Shown here piece by piece: positions 6,995 to 9,467 of a stretch of 9,467 nucleotides of DNA. Origin of the DNA: Anaerolineae bacterium (GTDB lineage: Bacteria > Chloroflexota > Anaerolineae > Aggregatilineales > Phototrophicaceae); contig JADLHH010000217.1 in assembly GCA_020848855.1 (NCBI GenBank), positions 1 through 9,467 of the forward strand, in the 5' to 3' direction. A model generated the notes under the pieces. It saw only the letters and a list, made by a program, of their open reading frames with translations, did no database searches and was not told where the DNA came from. Both the position numbers and the translations under genes were made by a program. Numbering within the stretch: position 1 is the first letter of the stretch; each line of letters begins with the position of its first letter.

Positions 6995-7032
6995 GTGACC
7001 TGCCTTTTGAATTATTTACAACGTTGAGCGCT

Positions 7033-7060
7033 ATTTTACAGATACGGGCGGCAGCGTCAA
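7033..7060 (-). promoter_or_regulatory. Sigma70-type promoter of the S9 peptidase gene
   Basis: On the minus strand TTGACG (7055-7060) and TAAAAT (7033-7038) are separated by 16 nt, close to the consensus in both boxes. Transcription would start near 7026, giving a leader of about 30 nt before the ATG at 6994. The leader includes AAAGG and AGGT as ribosome binding elements. Confidence 0.7.
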
Positions 7061-7088
7061 ACGGTTCAATCTCCGCTAAACGATAGCC

Positions 7089-7116
7089 GTAGGGGTGCAG
7101 CATGGTGCGCCCCTAC
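7089..7116. repeat. Palindromic intergenic repeat, copy D
   Basis: Arms 7089-7099 (GTAGGGGTGCA) and 7106-7116 (TGCGCCCCTAC) pair over 11 positions with one T-G wobble around GCATGG. Both conserved outer ends are intact. It begins 36 nt past the stop of the minus-strand dehydrogenase gene and lies just upstream of the peptidase promoter. Confidence 0.87.
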
Positions 7117-7152
7117 ACATCACGACAATCAGATAACGAAGCCGCGAAGCCG

Positions 7153-8169
7153 TCAATACCCATACTCGCGCTGGACGCGGTTCAGCAGCGGGCGACCGTC
7201 GAGGTAGCGCTGAAGGTTTTCGATGAACACCGCCACCGATTTTTCGTCGTAGGTGGTGTGCCAGCCAGACACATGCGGGCTGACGATCACGTTGTCGAGC
7301 GCCCACAGCGGGCTGTCGGCAGGCAGCGGCTCGATTTCGAACACGTCCAGCCCCGCCCCGGCGATCCGCTTCGTCTGCAAAGCCTCGATCAGCGCCGCTT
7401 CGTCCACGACCGCGCCGCGCCCAACGTTGATCAGCACGGCGGTCTTCTTCATCTGCTTCAGCACCGCCGCATTAACCATGTGGCGCGTCGCGTCGGTCAG
7501 CGGCGCGGTGATGACCAGATAATCGCATTCCCGCGCCATCGAGCCAATCGCTTCCGGCGGATACAGCCGCGTCGGAATCTCGCCTTCGGGGTCGCCCGTG
7601 CCCGGCTCGGTGTACGACCCTTCATCGGCAGGATGCATCACGTCGCGTTTGGTCGCCAGCACGATCATGCCGAGCGCGTCGGCAGCGCGCGCCAGTTCGC
7701 GCCCGATGCTGCCGTAGCCAACGATGCCGAGCGTCTGTCCGCGCAGCGTCTGCGGATAGAATACGCCTTCCCGCTGCCCCATCCACTCGCCTTTTGCCTG
7801 CAGTTCGAGCATCCTGGGCAGCCTGTAGTTAAATGCCAGCATCATGGCGAGGCAGAATTCGCTCATCGGCGTCGCGTGAATACCGCTGGTGGTCGTCACT
7901 TCGATGTCTTCAACCTGCATCAGCGGCTCGCCGGCGACGTGATTCACCCCAGCGGAGTAAAGCTGCACCCAGCGCAGGTTGGGCGCTTGCTCCGGCTTGG
8001 GCAGCGTCCGCGATGTGAACAGGATTTCGGCGCTCGCCAGCACTTTATCCGGCACAGTTGGAAAGTGTCGCTCAACGTGCAGGCGGGGCGAGACCTCGCG
8101 TATCTGGTTGACCAGTACATCCGAGATTTCCGTCGCCACAACCACGTTGATCGTATCGCCGTCCGCCAT
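7153..8169 (-). CDS. D-2-hydroxyacid dehydrogenase (NAD(P)-dependent)
   Basis: 338 aa, normal for the family, which reversibly reduces 2-keto acids such as glyoxylate, hydroxypyruvate or branched 2-oxoacids to D-2-hydroxyacids in the cytosol. The Rossmann domain (about 103-298) has GYGSIG (151-156) for the dinucleotide. Catalytic residues are Arg251 in NVGRGAVVDE, Glu280 in EIEPLP and His299 in SPHVSGW, with the expected spacing. Residues about 177-203 (HPADEGSYTEPGTGDPEGE...) form an acidic, glycine-rich insert after the Rossmann beta-alpha-beta unit, longer than in GhrA or LdhA. The residue where beta-2 would choose NAD or NADP is Thr173-Lys174-Arg175, which hints at NADP but is uncertain. 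The substrate cannot be told. GGGGAG lies 5 nt before the ATG. It is divergent from fabI. Confidence 0.93.
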   Translation of the reverse strand: MADGDTINVVVATEISDVLVNQIREVSPRLHVERHFPTVPDKVLASAEILFTSRTLPKPEQAPNLRWVQLYSAGVNHVAGEPLMQVEDIEVTTTSGIHATPMSEFCLAMMLAFNYRLPRMLELQAKGEWMGQREGVFYPQTLRGQTLGIVGYGSIGRELARAADALGMIVLATKRDVMHPADEGSYTEPGTGDPEGEIPTRLYPPEAIGSMARECDYLVITAPLTDATRHMVNAAVLKQMKKTAVLINVGRGAVVDEAALIEALQTKRIAGAGLDVFEIEPLPADSPLWALDNVIVSPHVSGWHTTYDEKSVAVFIENLQRYLDGRPLLNRVQREYGY

Positions 8170-8174
8170 CAGTT

Positions 8175-8180
8175 CTCCCC
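8175..8180 (-). promoter_or_regulatory. Shine-Dalgarno site of the D-2-hydroxyacid dehydrogenase gene
   Basis: On the minus strand GGGGAG lies 5 nt before the ATG at 8169, inside a longer purine run GAGAGGGGAGAA. Confidence 0.65.
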
Positions 8181-8390
8181 TCTCGTATGGATCGCCCGAT
8201 CATACGTCGCCCGCGTACAGAAGGCAAACGTAGCTTGACCAATTTGGACGTGTTAAATTAAGCATTGTGCAATGTCGTTTGAATTGCCGAAGTTGTTCGT
8301 TGTTGGTTTTTGGTTCTTAGTCGTGCCCCTACCGTCAAGGGATAATCACCTAACTAAAAACCAGGAACTAATCACGGTGTACTACACTCA
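8181..8390. other. Divergent intergenic region with a small inverted repeat
   Basis: This AT-rich gap lies between the divergent dehydrogenase gene and fabI and must hold both promoters. I find no convincing -35/-10 pair on either strand; TTGCAC on the minus strand and GATAAT at 8341 on the plus strand are isolated matches. It contains the near-palindrome CATTG-TG-CAATG (8263-8274), a candidate operator, and a long-range stem between 8304-8315 and 8352-8363 (12 pairs, one G-T). Confidence 0.4.
8323..8332. repeat. Half-copy of the palindromic repeat, copy E
   Basis: Only the right end GTGCCCCTAC is present, without a matching left arm, followed 9 nt later by GATAATCACC, which resembles the GACAATCACC after copy A. 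It looks like a decayed remnant. Confidence 0.4.
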
Positions 8391-8395
8391 GGGAG
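8391..8395 (+). promoter_or_regulatory. Shine-Dalgarno site that decides the fabI start
   Basis: GGGAG is only 1 nt from the first ATG (8397) but 7 nt from the second in-frame ATG (8403). The second is therefore the more likely start. Confidence 0.7.
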
Positions 8396-8402
8396 AATGA
8401 TT

Positions 8403-9209
8403 ATGGGCTTGATGAATGGCAAGGTCGCGCTGATTTTCGGCGTCGCCAACAAGAATTCGATTGCGTGGGGCATCACGCAGCGCTTTCATGAAGAAGGGGC
8501 GACGATTGCCCTGAGCTACGGCGCGGAAATACTGGAGAAGCGCGTCATGCCGCTGGCGGCAGAGATCGGCTGCGATTTCGTCGAGCTGTGCGACGCGACT
8601 CAGGACGATCAGTTGGACGCAGTGTTCGAAAAAGTGCGCCAGAAGTACGGCAAAATCGACGTGCTCGTCCATTCGATTGCCTTCGCCAACCGCGAGGACA
8701 TGGGCGGGCGCTTCATCGATATTTCCCGCGACGGCTTCAAGCTGGCGCTCGACATCAGCGCCTATACGCTGATCGCCATGGCGAAGCGCGCCGAGCCTCT
8801 GATGCCCGATGGCGGCAGCATTATCAGCCTGTCGTACTACGCCGCCGAAAAGGTGATGCCCAAGTATCACGTCATGGCGGTGGCGAAAGCCGCGCTGGAG
8901 ACGATCACCAGATATCTGGCAAACGACATGGGACCGAAGGGGATTCGCGTCAACGCCATCAGCGCCGGACCGATCAAGACGCTGGCAGCGGCGGGCGTGC
9001 CCGGCATCCGCATGATGCTCCAGTATTCGGAGAAGGCGTCGCCCCTGCGCAAGCGCGTGTCACAGGAAGAAGTCGGCGGCGCGGCGCTGTTCCTCGCCTC
9101 GGATTTAGGCTCGGCGGTCACCGGCGAAGTGATGCACGTCGATGCCGGCTACAACATCCTCGGCATGACGCTCAGCGAAGAAGAACTAACCGCGCTCGAA
9201 GCGCTGTAA
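8403..9209 (+). CDS. fabI: Enoyl-[acyl-carrier-protein] reductase FabI
   Basis: 268 aa from the ATG at 8403 (270 if from 8397), normal for FabI. It is a cytosolic short-chain dehydrogenase/reductase that reduces trans-2-enoyl-ACP with NADH or NADPH in the last step of each fatty acid elongation round, and is the target of triclosan. Counting from the 8397 ATG, the cofactor motif is [13 protein letters not shown] (14-26), where FabI replaces the classic GxxxGxG. The FabI active site is [23 protein letters not shown] with Tyr147, Tyr157 and Lys164, the Tyr-x6-Tyr-x6-Lys spacing that separates FabI from other SDRs. [13 protein letters not shown] and the end [11 protein letters not shown] are also typical. 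It stands alone on the plus strand, divergent from the dehydrogenase gene and convergent with the next gene; no other fab gene is in the window. Confidence 0.97.
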   Translation: MGLMNGKVALIFGVANKNSIAWGITQRFHEEGATIALSYGAEILEKRVMPLAAEIGCDFVELCDATQDDQLDAVFEKVRQKYGKIDVLVHSIAFANREDMGGRFIDISRDGFKLALDISAYTLIAMAKRAEPLMPDGGSIISLSYYAAEKVMPKYHVMAVAKAALETITRYLANDMGPKGIRVNAISAGPIKTLAAAGVPGIRMMLQYSEKASPLRKRVSQEEVGGAALFLASDLGSAVTGEVMHVDAGYNILGMTLSEEELTALEAL

Positions 9210-9235
9210 AGACGTATCCTCTAATCAGGGGTCTC

Positions 9236-9263
9236 GTAGGGGCGTAATATATTACGCCCCTAC
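9236..9263. repeat. Palindromic intergenic repeat, copy F (perfect 28-bp palindrome)
   Basis: All 28 bases are self-complementary with no loop. The ends are GTAGGGGC/GCCCCTAC and the centre is GTAATATATTAC. It lies 26 nt past the fabI stop and 22 nt past the stop of the converging gene. There is no T tract on either side, so terminator activity is possible but not shown. Confidence 0.92.
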
Positions 9264-9285
9264 AACGAAATATTCCCTACCTGCT

Positions 9286-9467
9286 CTACAACCCCCGCCC
9301 GCGAATATACTCGGACACATCGACGTTGTGGACGATATCCTCGACAACCGGCGTGAACCATGCGAACCCCTGATCCTGCCATGTGATCGCCGTCGGCGAC
9401 GGAACCTTGACCCCGCTGAATTCGCGCCAGCCGGAAATGCGGTTCGACCACAGGATTTGCTCGGTGC
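9286..9467 (-). CDS. C-terminal part of an unidentified protein, cut by the right edge
   Basis: The last 59 codons and TAG stop of a minus-strand gene whose start lies beyond the window. The visible peptide begins TEQILWSNRISGWREFSG and continues VKVPSPTAITWQDQGFAWFTPVVEDIV before ending SEYIRGRGL. It looks like real protein: aromatic-rich beta-strand patterns (GWREFSGVKVPS, ITWQDQGFAWF) and GC-rich third positions. The W-R-E-F-x-G-V-x-V-P pattern recalls lipoprotein-like beta-sheet domains such as DUF6544, but I am not sure of that. It has no start codon inside the window. It converges on fabI across palindrome F. Confidence 0.68.
   Translation of the reverse strand, partial: TEQILWSNRISGWREFSGVKVPSPTAITWQDQGFAWFTPVVEDIVHNVDVSEYIRGRGL

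Noticed and set aside
4463..7027. An 854-codon open frame on the plus strand, antisense to the peptidase and the 345-aa gene
   Set aside because: The protein is rich in Arg, His, Ala and Val with no domain, and both genes on the other strand show clear protein features, including a complete catalytic triad. Long antisense frames arise from high GC at third codon positions.
7102..8238. A 378-codon frame antisense to the dehydrogenase gene
   Set aside because: Same reason: a shadow of a real gene with intact catalytic residues.
8304..8363. Long-range stem in the dehydrogenase-fabI gap considered as a riboswitch or attenuator
   Set aside because: A single AT-rich 12-bp stem with a 36-nt loop, no conserved core and no T tract; probably chance in an AT-rich gap.
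9260..9451. A 63-codon minus-strand frame at the right edge
   Set aside because: The frame one base over gives a peptide with protein-like beta-strand patterns ending at 9286; the 63-codon one is Arg/Gly-rich and runs into the palindrome.

Overview
The window is a GC-rich stretch of bacterial chromosome carrying ordinary housekeeping and metabolic genes. The best guess for the source is a Chloroflexota (Anaerolineae-like) bacterium. The guess rests on three things: a RodZ-like membrane protein with a long Thr/Pro (DTPxPT) extracytoplasmic tail just before rimO, the GC-rich codon use, and short GTAGGGGC...GCCCCTAC palindromes in the gaps between genes. It is inferred from style, with no phylogenetic marker to confirm it.

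Layout from left to right. (1) Plus strand: the 3' part of a RodZ-like (DUF4115) gene cut by the left edge, then rimO (ribosomal protein S12 methylthiotransferase). RimO ends at a strong hairpin terminator with A and T tracts on both sides, so it can also stop the converging class II aldolase gene. (2) Minus strand: a class II (FucA-like) aldolase/epimerase gene, with an AT-rich leader on its 5' side; between that leader and the next terminator lies a possible 33-codon small ORF. (3) Minus strand: a small helical acidic protein of 113 aa with its own TATAAT box, Shine-Dalgarno sequence and terminator. (4) Minus strand: an S9-family serine peptidase followed 27 nt later by a 345-aa protein with a terpene-cyclase-like QxPDGW motif, very probably one transcript. 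A good sigma70-type promoter sits just before the peptidase. (5) Minus strand: a D-2-hydroxyacid dehydrogenase, divergent from (6) fabI, enoyl-ACP reductase, on the plus strand. (7) The last 59 codons of an unidentified minus-strand gene cut by the right edge.

Functionally the region touches ribosome modification (RimO), cell shape (RodZ-like), fatty acid synthesis (FabI), peptide turnover (S9 peptidase) and small-molecule carbon metabolism (aldolase, 2-hydroxyacid dehydrogenase). The rodZ-rimO pair and the peptidase/345-aa pair look like real linkages; the rest looks like unrelated neighbours.

I see no transposase, integrase, CRISPR array, tRNA, rRNA, toxin-antitoxin or defence cassette. 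The one structure not explained by genes is a family of short hairpin repeats. Six copies form hairpins and one is a half-copy. They share the outer ends GTAGGGGC/GCCCCTAC but have different, self-complementary inner stems, and five of the six hairpins start within about 40 nt after a stop codon. This is the most interesting signal here. I found no convincing new multi-gene system.
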